A stretch of 7,323 nt of DNA from Desulfovibrio sp. (GTDB lineage Bacteria > Desulfobacterota > Desulfovibrionia > Desulfovibrionales > Desulfovibrionaceae): assembly GCA_020217165.1 (NCBI GenBank), contig JAIWOE010000186.1, positions 1 to 7,323 of the forward strand, read 5' to 3'. A program made the position numbers and the translations under genes. This document shows, piece by piece, positions 1 through 6,047 of this stretch. A model generated the notes under the pieces. That model was not told where the DNA came from, made no database searches, and saw only the letters and a list, made by a program, of their open reading frames with translations. Position 1 is the stretch's first letter. Every line of letters begins with the position of its first letter.

Positions 1-1
1 G

Positions 2-277
2 GACCGTTTCGGCAACTGCATCCTCAACGTGCCGGCGGAGCCGTGGCGCGACGCCCTTGCTGCTTGGGGCAGTTTGGCGGTGCGTCTGGCGGACGGCACG
101 GGTTTTCCGGCAGTCCTGGCCGAGACCTATGCAGTCCTGCCTTCGCGGGACGTGCTGGGAGTGCTGGCAGGCAGCCAGGGACATCTGGAACTGGCTCTGG
201 ACCGCGATTCCGCAGCCCGTCGCCTGGGCCTGCACCCCGGAGATGCCCTGCATCTTGTTTCCGGAGAGACGCTTTGA
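2..277 (+). CDS. SAM hydroxide adenosyltransferase (DUF62 family), C-terminal fragment
   Basis: This is the last 91 residues of a gene whose start lies before the window. Known members of the family hydrolyse S-adenosylmethionine to adenosine and methionine; the relatives SalL and FlA are the SAM chlorinase and fluorinase. The visible part opens with DRFGNCILNV, which matches the family's conserved DRFGN-x-x-TN segment at the start of the C-terminal beta-barrel domain. It continues with the usual ending: a Tyr-containing strand (AETYAVL), a glycine-rich turn (LAGSQGHLELAL) and a closing SAARRLGLHPGD motif. The N-terminal domain that carries the catalytic residues is not visible, so activity cannot be judged. 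It ends in TGA at 275-277, and cobS begins 2 nt later, so the two are probably co-transcribed. The family call is fairly secure. The physiological role of these SAM hydrolases in bacteria is not well established. Confidence 0.8.
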   Translation, partial: DRFGNCILNVPAEPWRDALAAWGSLAVRLADGTGFPAVLAETYAVLPSRDVLGVLAGSQGHLELALDRDSAARRLGLHPGDALHLVSGETL

Positions 278-279
278 AC

Positions 280-1041
280 ATGCGGATGTCCTTGGAGGGC
301 CTGGCCTTTGGGGCAGGATTTCTGACCCGCCTGGGACCGGTGCGGCCGTTTTCGCCTCAGGTGGTGGCGGCCTGCCTGGTCTGGTTCCCGGTCATTGGGC
401 TGGGTCTGGGCCTGGTGCAGGCCGGGCTGTTTCTGTTGCTGGACATGACCGCCCTGGGCCTGGCGCAGGGCTGGTTGTATGCGGCCCTGGGCTGGTGGGC
501 CACCCGCGGCCTGCACTGGGATGGCCTGGCGGACATTGCCGATGCCTGGGGCAGCGGCGCGCGAGGGGCGCGGTTTTGGGAAATCTGCAAGGACAGTCGC
601 GTGGGCGCCTTCGGCGTCATGGGCGTGGTGCTGGGCATGGGGTGCATGACCTCCCTGGCCAGTGCGAACTTGGCCCGTGGCATGGTCCTGCCCCTGCTGC
701 TGGCCCCCCTGTTCGGCCGCTGGACTATCCTGGCCCTGGCCTGTGCCGCCCGCACCCTGGCCCCTTCCCTGCTCCGCCCGGGCCTGGGCGCTTCATTCCT
801 GCAGGCCGCCACGCCCGCGCGGTTGGCCTGGGCCACGGCCTGGACCATCCTTCCGTGGCTGGTGCTCGGGGGAGCCAGCGCATGGCGAGCACTGTTGCAG
901 GCCTTGGTCCTTGCCGGCCTGCCCTGCTGGCGGTTGCTGGCCCTGGGCCGGCGGGAGCAGGGGCTCAATGGCGATTTTTTGGGCAGTGCGGCCCTATTGG
1001 GAGAAATGGCGGCCCTGGCAGCGTGGTTGCTGGCGACATGA
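280..1041 (+). CDS. cobS: Adenosylcobinamide-GDP ribazoletransferase (cobalamin synthase)
   Basis: CobS is an integral membrane enzyme that joins adenosylcobinamide-GDP to alpha-ribazole (or its phosphate), the last assembly stage of coenzyme B12. The predicted protein has 253 residues, close to the usual length of about 250. The diagnostic acidic motif is present as GLHWDGLADIADAWGSG at residues 77-93 (D81, D85, D88), followed by EICKDSRVGAFGVMG at 101-115; these are the conserved metal- and substrate-binding loops of the family. Much of the rest is hydrophobic, with several likely membrane segments (about 28-54, 57-75, 108-125, 135-155, 185-225 and the C-terminus). The family's C-terminal Gly-rich signature appears as GLNGDFLGSAALLGE. 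The chosen ATG has GGAGAGA at 263-269 upstream; a second in-frame ATG lies at 286. No other cob gene is nearby and no B12 riboswitch consensus was seen upstream, so expression probably comes from the preceding gene. Confidence 0.93.
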   Translation: MRMSLEGLAFGAGFLTRLGPVRPFSPQVVAACLVWFPVIGLGLGLVQAGLFLLLDMTALGLAQGWLYAALGWWATRGLHWDGLADIADAWGSGARGARFWEICKDSRVGAFGVMGVVLGMGCMTSLASANLARGMVLPLLLAPLFGRWTILALACAARTLAPSLLRPGLGASFLQAATPARLAWATAWTILPWLVLGGASAWRALLQALVLAGLPCWRLLALGRREQGLNGDFLGSAALLGEMAALAAWLLAT

Positions 1042-1043
1042 GC

Positions 1044-1065
1044 GCCCGCCTCGCCGGGCTTTCTT
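1044..1065 (+). terminator. Weak intrinsic-terminator-like hairpin after cobS
   Basis: GCCCG (1044-1048) can pair with CGGGC (1055-1059) around a 6-nt loop, and the run TTTCTT follows at 1060-1065. The hairpin lies 3 nt after the cobS stop. The stem is short (5 bp, all G-C) and the T-tract is interrupted, so termination, if any, may be partial. Confidence 0.35.
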
Positions 1066-1098
1066 GCGACACGGGCCCTCTCCGCCCCTGGCAGCCGC

Positions 1099-1127
1099 TT
1101 GGAAACCAACCCAAAGCAGTGTAGGGT
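1099..1127 (+). promoter_or_regulatory. Possible sigma70-type promoter for pyrB
   Basis: TTGGAA (1099-1104) matches four of six positions of a -35 box. Seventeen bases later, TAGGGT (1122-1127) matches the three most conserved -10 positions. Transcription would start near 1134, about 40 nt before the pyrB ATG. The position, in the only gap between cobS and pyrB and after a possible terminator, is reasonable, but the -10 is poor and such matches arise by chance. Confidence 0.22.
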
Positions 1128-1174
1128 GAACCACCGCTTTGACGAACCCTGCAGCCACGGCGAGCCTTGCACCC

Positions 1175-2116
1175 ATGCAGCACGACACCGCCCGGTCCTG
1201 GCGTCACAAGGACCTCCTCGACATCTGCCAGCTCTCCCTGGAAGACGTCCTGCTCATCCTGGACACGGCGGACTATTTTCAGGAAATCAACAGCCGTCCC
1301 ACCAAGAAGGTGCCCACCCTCAAGGGCCGCAGCGTGGTGTTGTTCTTTGCGGAACCCAGTACGCGCACCAAGACCTCCTTTGATGTGGCCGGCAAGCGCC
1401 TGTCGGCGGATACCTTTTCCCTGGCCAAATCCGGCTCCAGCCTGCAGAAGGGAGAAAGCCTCAAGGATACGGCACTCACCCTCCAGGCCATGCGACCCGA
1501 CGCCATTGTCATCCGGCACGAACAGAACGGCGCTGCCGAGTTCATGGCCAGCCGGCTGGAGTGTGCGGTCATCAATGCCGGGGACGGCCGTCACGCCCAC
1601 CCCACCCAGGCCCTGCTGGATGCCTACACCCTGCGCGAGCAGTGGGGCATGATGGCCGGCAAAACCCTGTGTATTCTCGGGGATATCGCGCATAGCCGCG
1701 TGGCTCGGTCCAATGTTATCCTACTGACCCTCATGGGGGTGAATGTCCGGCTCTGTGGTCCGCGCACCCTCATGCCCTACGGCGTGGAGACGTGGCCGGT
1801 GACGGTGCATGACCGGGTGGAAGAGGCCGTGGAGGGAGCGGACGCCGTCATGTGTCTGCGGCTGCAACTGGAGCGGCAGCAGGCCGGCCTGTTGCCGGAC
1901 CTGCGGGAGTACGCTGCCCGGTACTGCCTGACCAGCGCCCGGCTGGCCCTGGCCAATGCCGGGGCCCGGGTGCTGCATCCCGGCCCCATCAACCGCGGCC
2001 TGGAAATTGCCGCGGACGTGGCTGACGCGCCGGAAAGCTGCATCCTGGATCAGGTCGCCGCGGGGGTGGCTGTGCGCATGGCCCTGCTTTTCCTTCATCT
2101 TACACGCAAGGGTTGA
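1175..2116 (+). CDS. pyrB: Aspartate carbamoyltransferase, catalytic chain
   Basis: This enzyme condenses carbamoyl phosphate with L-aspartate to N-carbamoyl-aspartate, the committed step of UMP synthesis. From the ATG the protein has 313 residues, normal for the family. The carbamoyl-phosphate signature STRTK is at residues 62-66. The mobile loop [12 protein letters not shown] supplies S88 and K92, the equivalents of E. coli S80 and K84. The catalytic-site VIRH follows at 112-115 (H115). The aspartate-domain motifs [29 protein letters not shown] and [11 protein letters not shown] come next, and the last two resemble the Bacillus type rather than the E. coli type. No pyrI regulatory-chain gene is visible. 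The start is uncertain: the reading frame opens after a TGA at 1127-1129 and contains a TTG at 1139 with AGGGTGA upstream. The ATG gives the more usual N-terminus, just before the conserved WRHKDLLD segment, but has no clear Shine-Dalgarno. The gene is 2 nt from pyrC. Confidence 0.95.
   Translation: MQHDTARSWRHKDLLDICQLSLEDVLLILDTADYFQEINSRPTKKVPTLKGRSVVLFFAEPSTRTKTSFDVAGKRLSADTFSLAKSGSSLQKGESLKDTALTLQAMRPDAIVIRHEQNGAAEFMASRLECAVINAGDGRHAHPTQALLDAYTLREQWGMMAGKTLCILGDIAHSRVARSNVILLTLMGVNVRLCGPRTLMPYGVETWPVTVHDRVEEAVEGADAVMCLRLQLERQQAGLLPDLREYAARYCLTSARLALANAGARVLHPGPINRGLEIAADVADAPESCILDQVAAGVAVRMALLFLHLTRKG
2108..2112 (+). promoter_or_regulatory. Ribosome binding site of pyrC
   Basis: AAGGG lies inside the last codons of pyrB, 6 nt before the ATG at 2119. 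It supports that ATG over the TTG at 2113 as the pyrC start and suggests translational coupling to pyrB. Confidence 0.6.
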
Positions 2117-2118
2117 TC

Positions 2119-3384
2119 ATGGCCGATCTGATCATTCGCGGCGCCACGCTGCAGGGCCGGACAGTGGATGTGCTGGTGGAAGGGGGCGTCATTCAGGACG
2201 TGCTGCCGCACGATGCGGCGCGTCGCATGGAGGCTGCCCGGGTGCAGGACGCCGCCGGCCTGGTGCTGCTGCCCAGCCTGGTGGATGTGCACGTGCACCT
2301 GCGTGAGCCGGGCCTGGAATACAAGGAAACCATCGCCACCGGCCTTGCTGCGGCTGCTCGCGGCGGCATTGGTCGCGTGTGCTGCATGGCCAACACCAGT
2401 CCGGTGAACGATACCGCAGCCGTCACGTCCTTCATGCTGGAGCAGGCCAGAAAATCCCATCCCCACGGTCCCTGGCTGCATCCCATTGGCGCGTTGACCA
2501 TGGGCCTCAAGGGTCAGGATATGGCGCCCATGGCCGAGCTGGCCGAGGCCGGCTGCGTGGCCTTTTCCAACGATGGTCTGCCCGTGCTGGACAGCGAGCG
2601 CTTCCGTCGGGCCATGGAATATGCCGCCAGCGTGGGCAGGATGGTCATCGACCATTGCGAAGATCCGTTTCTGGCCCCGGGCACGGGGGTGAACGAGAGC
2701 GCCCTCACGGCGCGCATGGGCCTCAAGGGCCAGCCCAGCGTGGGGGAGGCCGCCCAGGTGGCCCGGGATGTGCTGTTGGCCGGCTATCTCAAGCTGCCAG
2801 TGCACATTGCCCACGTGAGCTGCCGCGAGGCCGTGGAGCTCATTGCCTGGGCCAAGGCCAAGGGGGTGGATGTGACCGCCGAAACCTGCCCGCACTATCT
2901 CTGTTACACGGAAGAGGCGGTGCGGGGGTACAACACCCTGGCCAAGGTCAGCCCGCCCCTGCGCGGGGAGGATGACCGCCTGGCCCTCATCCAGGCCCTC
3001 AACGAAGGCGTCATCGATTTCCTGGCCACGGACCATGCGCCCCATGCCATGCACGAAAAGGAGCACCCCTTTGAGGAAGCGCCCAACGGCATCAGCTGGC
3101 TGGATACAGCCCTGGCCAAATGCTGGGAGCTGGTGCGCACCGGCCGTCTGGACGAGGGACGGTTTGTGCAGGCCGCCAGCACCGGCCCGGGGGAACGCTT
3201 CGGCCTGGGCGTGAACCGCTTCCGGCCGGGCGATCCCGCAGATGTGGTGCTGTTCGACCCCGAGTTGTCCTGGACCGTTACCCCCGAGGCCCTGCATTCC
3301 CGGGGCAAGAATGCCATCTGCCTGGGCGAGACCCTGCGTGGGCGCGTGGTGGGGCACTATTTGGCCGGCGTCGCCGTTATCTGA
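2119..3384 (+). CDS. pyrC: Dihydroorotase, class I (PyrC, multifunctional-complex type)
   Basis: Dihydroorotase cyclises N-carbamoyl-aspartate to dihydroorotate, the step after PyrB. The 421-residue protein is an amidohydrolase-fold metalloenzyme of the roughly 420-residue class I type, not the shorter E. coli type. The metal-binding DVHVHLREPG is at 56-65 (H58, H60). FSNDG at 149-153 carries D152, the likely bridging carboxylate seen in Aquifex and Bacillus enzymes; the residue before it is Asn where many homologues have Asp. IDHCED at 177-182 gives H179, HIAHVS at 229-234 gives H232, and ATDHAPH at 303-309 gives the catalytic D305. EEAPNGI follows. All expected metal ligands are therefore present and the enzyme should be active. 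In Aquifex aeolicus this class forms a dodecamer with aspartate carbamoyltransferase, and the 2-nt spacing from pyrB fits a similar complex here (inference). Confidence 0.95.
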   Translation: MADLIIRGATLQGRTVDVLVEGGVIQDVLPHDAARRMEAARVQDAAGLVLLPSLVDVHVHLREPGLEYKETIATGLAAAARGGIGRVCCMANTSPVNDTAAVTSFMLEQARKSHPHGPWLHPIGALTMGLKGQDMAPMAELAEAGCVAFSNDGLPVLDSERFRRAMEYAASVGRMVIDHCEDPFLAPGTGVNESALTARMGLKGQPSVGEAAQVARDVLLAGYLKLPVHIAHVSCREAVELIAWAKAKGVDVTAETCPHYLCYTEEAVRGYNTLAKVSPPLRGEDDRLALIQALNEGVIDFLATDHAPHAMHEKEHPFEEAPNGISWLDTALAKCWELVRTGRLDEGRFVQAASTGPGERFGLGVNRFRPGDPADVVLFDPELSWTVTPEALHSRGKNAICLGETLRGRVVGHYLAGVAVI

Positions 3385-3414
3385 TTCACTTTTCACATTG
3401 TATCCTGATCATGC

Positions 3415-3420
3415 AAGGAG
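3415..3420 (+). promoter_or_regulatory. Ribosome binding site of the CCA-enzyme-like gene
   Basis: AAGGAG sits 6 nt before the ATG at 3427, a near-consensus Shine-Dalgarno that fixes this start. Confidence 0.75.
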
Positions 3421-3426
3421 ACGCGC

Positions 3427-4773
3427 ATGTCTGGTCCGCTGCACGCAAGCACCCCTTTTCGCGACGCCTTGTCCCTGTGCAAGGCCATCTGCCGCAACGG
3501 GTTTGATGCCTATGTGGTCAACCCGCAACTGCAGGAAGAGGTGATCCGCCTCACCGGCCGCCAGGAAGTGGACATCGTGGCCGATGCCTGCCTGGATGAT
3601 CTCCTCAAGATTTTGCCCGAAGCCCAGGCGCCGGACGAAAATCACCTCACGGCCATCGTGGACCAGGGCGGCGTGCGCTTCCGCTTTTATCCAGAAGAGA
3701 TGGCCGAGTGTTCCCACCCCGAGGCCGCCGTGGCCCAGTTGACGCCGCGCATCGTCAAGTCCCTGGAACAGGCCGGAGCGCCGGCTTTGGAACTGGCCTG
3801 TCCCTGGCTGCCCCGGGTGGCCGACCCCAACGAGGGTTTTGCCGACATGGCCGACGGTGTGATCCGCCTGGCTGGCATGCCCGATGAGACCCTGCGCCGC
3901 AACTATCTGCTCTCGGTGCGGGCCATCCGCTTTGCCGCGAACTTCAACCTGCCCATCGAACCCAACACCTGGCTGGCCATTGTCCGCAGCGCCCGCCGCG
4001 TGCTGGATTACGTCTCCATCTCGGATATCATGGACGAATGGCGCAAGGTGGAGGCCGAGAATCTGTCCCAGTTCGCCGCCCTGATGTACGATGCCCAGAT
4101 CCTGCACGGCCTGATGCCCGAGGTGGCGGCCCTGACCCGGGTGAAACAGACCAGCGAGGACGGCGGCGAGGAAGTGACCGTGCTGCAGCACACCTTCGAC
4201 TCCATGCGCTGCTACCCCGAGGAACTGCCCTACGACTGGTTCGGTTGCATGGCCCTGCTGTTCCATGGCGTGGGCAAGCTGTACACCGCCCAGGTGGCCG
4301 GGGGCGAATGGCATTTTTCCCAGTATGCGGACGTCGGGGCCAAAATTACGCGCAAGATCCTCACGCGCCTGCGCTTTTCCCCCGAGGATACAGACCTCAT
4401 CTGCCACCTGGTGCGGCACCACCATCGCTTTTCCTATATGCTTTCGGACAAAGGCATCCGCCGCTTCAAGGCCCTGGACGAATACCCCCGGCTCATCGAG
4501 ATGGCCCGCGCACGCCTCAAGGCCATGCGCGGCAGCTACAAGAGCTTCAACCACAACCTGAAGCTCCTGGAACGCGCCGACGTGCCGGAGGAAATGCTGG
4601 AGCCGCTGCTCAACGGCAACGAAATCATGGACTTCACGGGCCTCAAGCCTGGCCCGCAGGTGGGGGTGCTGCGCGACCAGCTGTTGCAGGCCCAGATTCG
4701 CGGGGACGTGCAGTCCGTGCCCGAGGCCGTGGAATTCGTGCGCCAGTACGTGGGCAAGGAAAAGCTGGGATAG
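3427..4773 (+). CDS. CCA-adding enzyme / poly(A) polymerase family protein with degenerate catalytic motifs and an HD-like domain
   Basis: This 448-residue protein has the domain order of a bacterial class II CCA-adding enzyme, but its signature motifs are altered. Residues 26-54 (FDAYVV ... EVDIVADA) align with the nucleotidyltransferase head. There the glycine-rich GGxVRD loop reads NPQLQEE, and the metal-binding acidic pair survives only as E47-V-D49. The expected RRD motif is not recognisable. The neck is preserved as RRNYLLSVRAIRFAANFNLPIEP (157-179), resembling the usual EDPLRLLRAVRFAA. An HD-type region follows: LQHTF (H255), LFHGVGK (H280, with Gly281 where Asp is expected) and LVRHHHRF (328-335). 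The C-terminal GLKPGPQVG (405-413) is typical of the family tail. It is therefore recognisably related to tRNA nucleotidyltransferases but probably not active as one. A role in RNA binding, or a changed HD activity, is possible; no function is assigned. It follows pyrC by 42 nt and may be co-transcribed with it. Confidence 0.85.
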   Translation: MSGPLHASTPFRDALSLCKAICRNGFDAYVVNPQLQEEVIRLTGRQEVDIVADACLDDLLKILPEAQAPDENHLTAIVDQGGVRFRFYPEEMAECSHPEAAVAQLTPRIVKSLEQAGAPALELACPWLPRVADPNEGFADMADGVIRLAGMPDETLRRNYLLSVRAIRFAANFNLPIEPNTWLAIVRSARRVLDYVSISDIMDEWRKVEAENLSQFAALMYDAQILHGLMPEVAALTRVKQTSEDGGEEVTVLQHTFDSMRCYPEELPYDWFGCMALLFHGVGKLYTAQVAGGEWHFSQYADVGAKITRKILTRLRFSPEDTDLICHLVRHHHRFSYMLSDKGIRRFKALDEYPRLIEMARARLKAMRGSYKSFNHNLKLLERADVPEEMLEPLLNGNEIMDFTGLKPGPQVGVLRDQLLQAQIRGDVQSVPEAVEFVRQYVGKEKLG

Positions 4774-4856
4774 GGCGGACGGGAAGCATAGAGAAGACAC
4801 CGGTTGGATGGAAACCGGAACTCCCGGCGCTGCCCTTGCGAGTGTGGTTGCTGCAT

Positions 4857-5912
4857 ATGGGTAAAACATCGCTCCTTTCCCTCCCCCTGCCGGCCCTGGA
4901 GCAACAGTGCGCCAGCCTGGGCGAGCCGGGATTTCGAGCCAAACAGCTTTTTCAATGGATCTGGGAGAAAGGCGTGGTGGACGTGGCCGCCATGACCAAT
5001 CTTTCCAAGGCGTTCCGGGAAAAGCTGCTGGCCGGGTTTTCCTGCGCCCTGCCCGAGGTCGTGACCACCCAGGCCAGCCAGGATGGCACCCTCAAGCTGC
5101 TCCTGGCCCTGGAAGACGGCGAGCGCGTGGAAACCGTGCTCATCCCGGAAAAGGATCACACCACCCAATGTCTTTCCACCCAGGTGGGCTGTGCCATGGG
5201 CTGTACCTTCTGCGCCACGGGCACCATGGGGTTTACACGGAACATGACCGCCGGGGAGATGGCCGGGCAGGTGCTGGCGGCCCGGCAGGTGCTGGCCCAG
5301 CGCGGTTCGGCCCTGCCCCTGCGCAATCTGGTGTTCATGGGCATGGGCGAACCCCTGCTCAATTATGATAACTTGTTGGATACACTTCGCATTCTCACGC
5401 ATCCCCTGGGGCTGGATTTCTCCACCCGGCGCGTCACGGTCTCCACGGTGGGGCTTACGCGCGGGCTGGTGGAGCTGGGGGAGACGGGGCTGTGCAGCCT
5501 GGCCGTGTCCCTGCATGCCCCCACCCAGGCCCTGCGGGAGCAGCTCATGCCCCGGGCCGCCCGGGCCGTGCCCCTGGAGCAACTCCTGGCCCTGCTGGAG
5601 GCGTATCCCCTCAAGGCGCGACAGCGTATTACCTTGGAATATGTGCTGCTTGGTGGTGTGAACGATCAGCCCCAGCATGCCCGGGAGCTGGTGCGGCTGC
5701 TGTCCCATTTCAAGGGATCGTCTCCCAAAATCAACCTCATCTGCTACAATCCCCCCCGGGGCATGGCACTGTCGTATGCCGCGCCGCGGGAAGCGGATGT
5801 GGTGGAATTCATGGCCATTTTGCAGAAAAAGGGCCTGACGGCCCTGCGCCGGGCCTCCAAGGGGGCGGATATCGCCGCTGCCTGCGGCCAGCTCAAGGTC
5901 CAGGCGGAGTGA
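4857..5912 (+). CDS. rlmN: Dual-specificity 23S rRNA / tRNA adenine-C2 methyltransferase
   Basis: RlmN is a radical-SAM enzyme that methylates C2 of A2503 in 23S rRNA and of A37 in some tRNAs. The 351-residue protein has the expected length. The cluster-binding CxxxCxxC motif appears as GCAMGCTFCATG (C112, C116, C119). It is preceded by C105 in QCLSTQVGC, the counterpart of E. coli C118. The C-terminal SKGADIAAACGQL supplies C343, the counterpart of the methyl-carrying C355. Other family blocks are VFMGMGEPLLNYDN, STVGL, LAVSLHAP, LEYVLLGGVND, INLICYNP and LRRASKG. The N-terminal FRAKQLFQWIWEK block is normal. All catalytic cysteines are therefore present. The ATG places the start a few residues before the conserved LPLPALE segment, as in homologues, but has no good Shine-Dalgarno. 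In-frame GTG (4842) and TTG (4836) lie upstream and are no better placed. Confidence 0.95.
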   Translation: MGKTSLLSLPLPALEQQCASLGEPGFRAKQLFQWIWEKGVVDVAAMTNLSKAFREKLLAGFSCALPEVVTTQASQDGTLKLLLALEDGERVETVLIPEKDHTTQCLSTQVGCAMGCTFCATGTMGFTRNMTAGEMAGQVLAARQVLAQRGSALPLRNLVFMGMGEPLLNYDNLLDTLRILTHPLGLDFSTRRVTVSTVGLTRGLVELGETGLCSLAVSLHAPTQALREQLMPRAARAVPLEQLLALLEAYPLKARQRITLEYVLLGGVNDQPQHARELVRLLSHFKGSSPKINLICYNPPRGMALSYAAPREADVVEFMAILQKKGLTALRRASKGADIAAACGQLKVQAE

Positions 5913-6000
5913 CCAGCCACGTCGCCGACACATTCTCCCCACAAATGCCACCACGGGCGGCTTGCGAGCCGGGAAAAATCGGGATAAGTGAAACAATTGC

Positions 6001-6028
6001 GCCTGCCGCATCGGCGGGCAGTTTTTTT
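6001..6028 (+). terminator. Strong intrinsic terminator just upstream of hisI (rlmN terminator or hisIG attenuator)
   Basis: GCCTGCCG (6001-6008) pairs with CGGCGGGC (6012-6019) over 8 bp, including one T-G pair, around the 3-nt loop CAT. Seven Ts follow at 6022-6028. This is a textbook Rho-independent terminator. It lies 88 nt after the rlmN stop and ends 19 nt before the hisI ATG, which leaves no room for a normal hisI promoter downstream of it. A smaller hairpin, CGGCT (5958-5962) with AGCCG (5967-5971) around TGCG, precedes it. The pair could form an attenuation leader (inference). Confidence 0.88.
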
Positions 6029-6032
6029 CTGC

Positions 6033-6043
6033 AAGGAATGGAG
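6033..6043 (+). promoter_or_regulatory. Ribosome binding site of hisI
   Basis: The stretch AAGGAATGGAG contains AAGGA 10 nt before the ATG at 6048 and GGAG 4 nt before it. It begins 4 nt after the terminator's T-tract ends, so a ribosome bound here would sit next to the hairpin. Confidence 0.65.
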
Positions 6044-6047
6044 TGCC

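Noticed and set aside
57..1124. 355-codon + strand frame overlapping cobS
   Set aside because: Gly/Pro/Arg-rich out-of-frame reading of cobS; the other frame carries the conserved CobS motifs and membrane segments.
2114..2134. Two TGATCA palindromes around the pyrB-pyrC junction
   Set aside because: Six-base palindromes explained by the stop codon and by coding sequence; no sign of an operator of useful length.
2095..3396. 433-codon reverse-strand open frame opposite pyrC
   Set aside because: It mirrors a well-conserved pyrC, and its translation is rich in H, G, Q and R with no recognisable domain, as expected from the antisense of GC-rich coding DNA.
3385..3426. A/T-richer gap between pyrC and the CCA-like gene as a promoter
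   Set aside because: TATCCT (3401-3406) could be a -10, but the best -35 (TTATCT, 3377-3382) matches only three positions. Too weak to annotate.
4800..4818. CCGGTT/AACCGG inverted repeat as a terminator after the CCA-like gene
   Set aside because: The stem is only 6 bp and no T-run follows, so it is not a credible intrinsic terminator. It is mentioned only for its overlap with a small ORF start.
4038..4856. Long in-frame extension upstream of rlmN
   Set aside because: The open frame runs back through the CCA-like gene only because stops are rare in GC-rich DNA. Homology to RlmN begins near 4857.
3409..4869. 486-codon reverse-strand open frame opposite the CCA-like gene
   Set aside because: Antisense shadow: low-complexity His/Gly/Gln-rich translation, no motif, and the + strand gene has a consensus ribosome binding site and family motifs.
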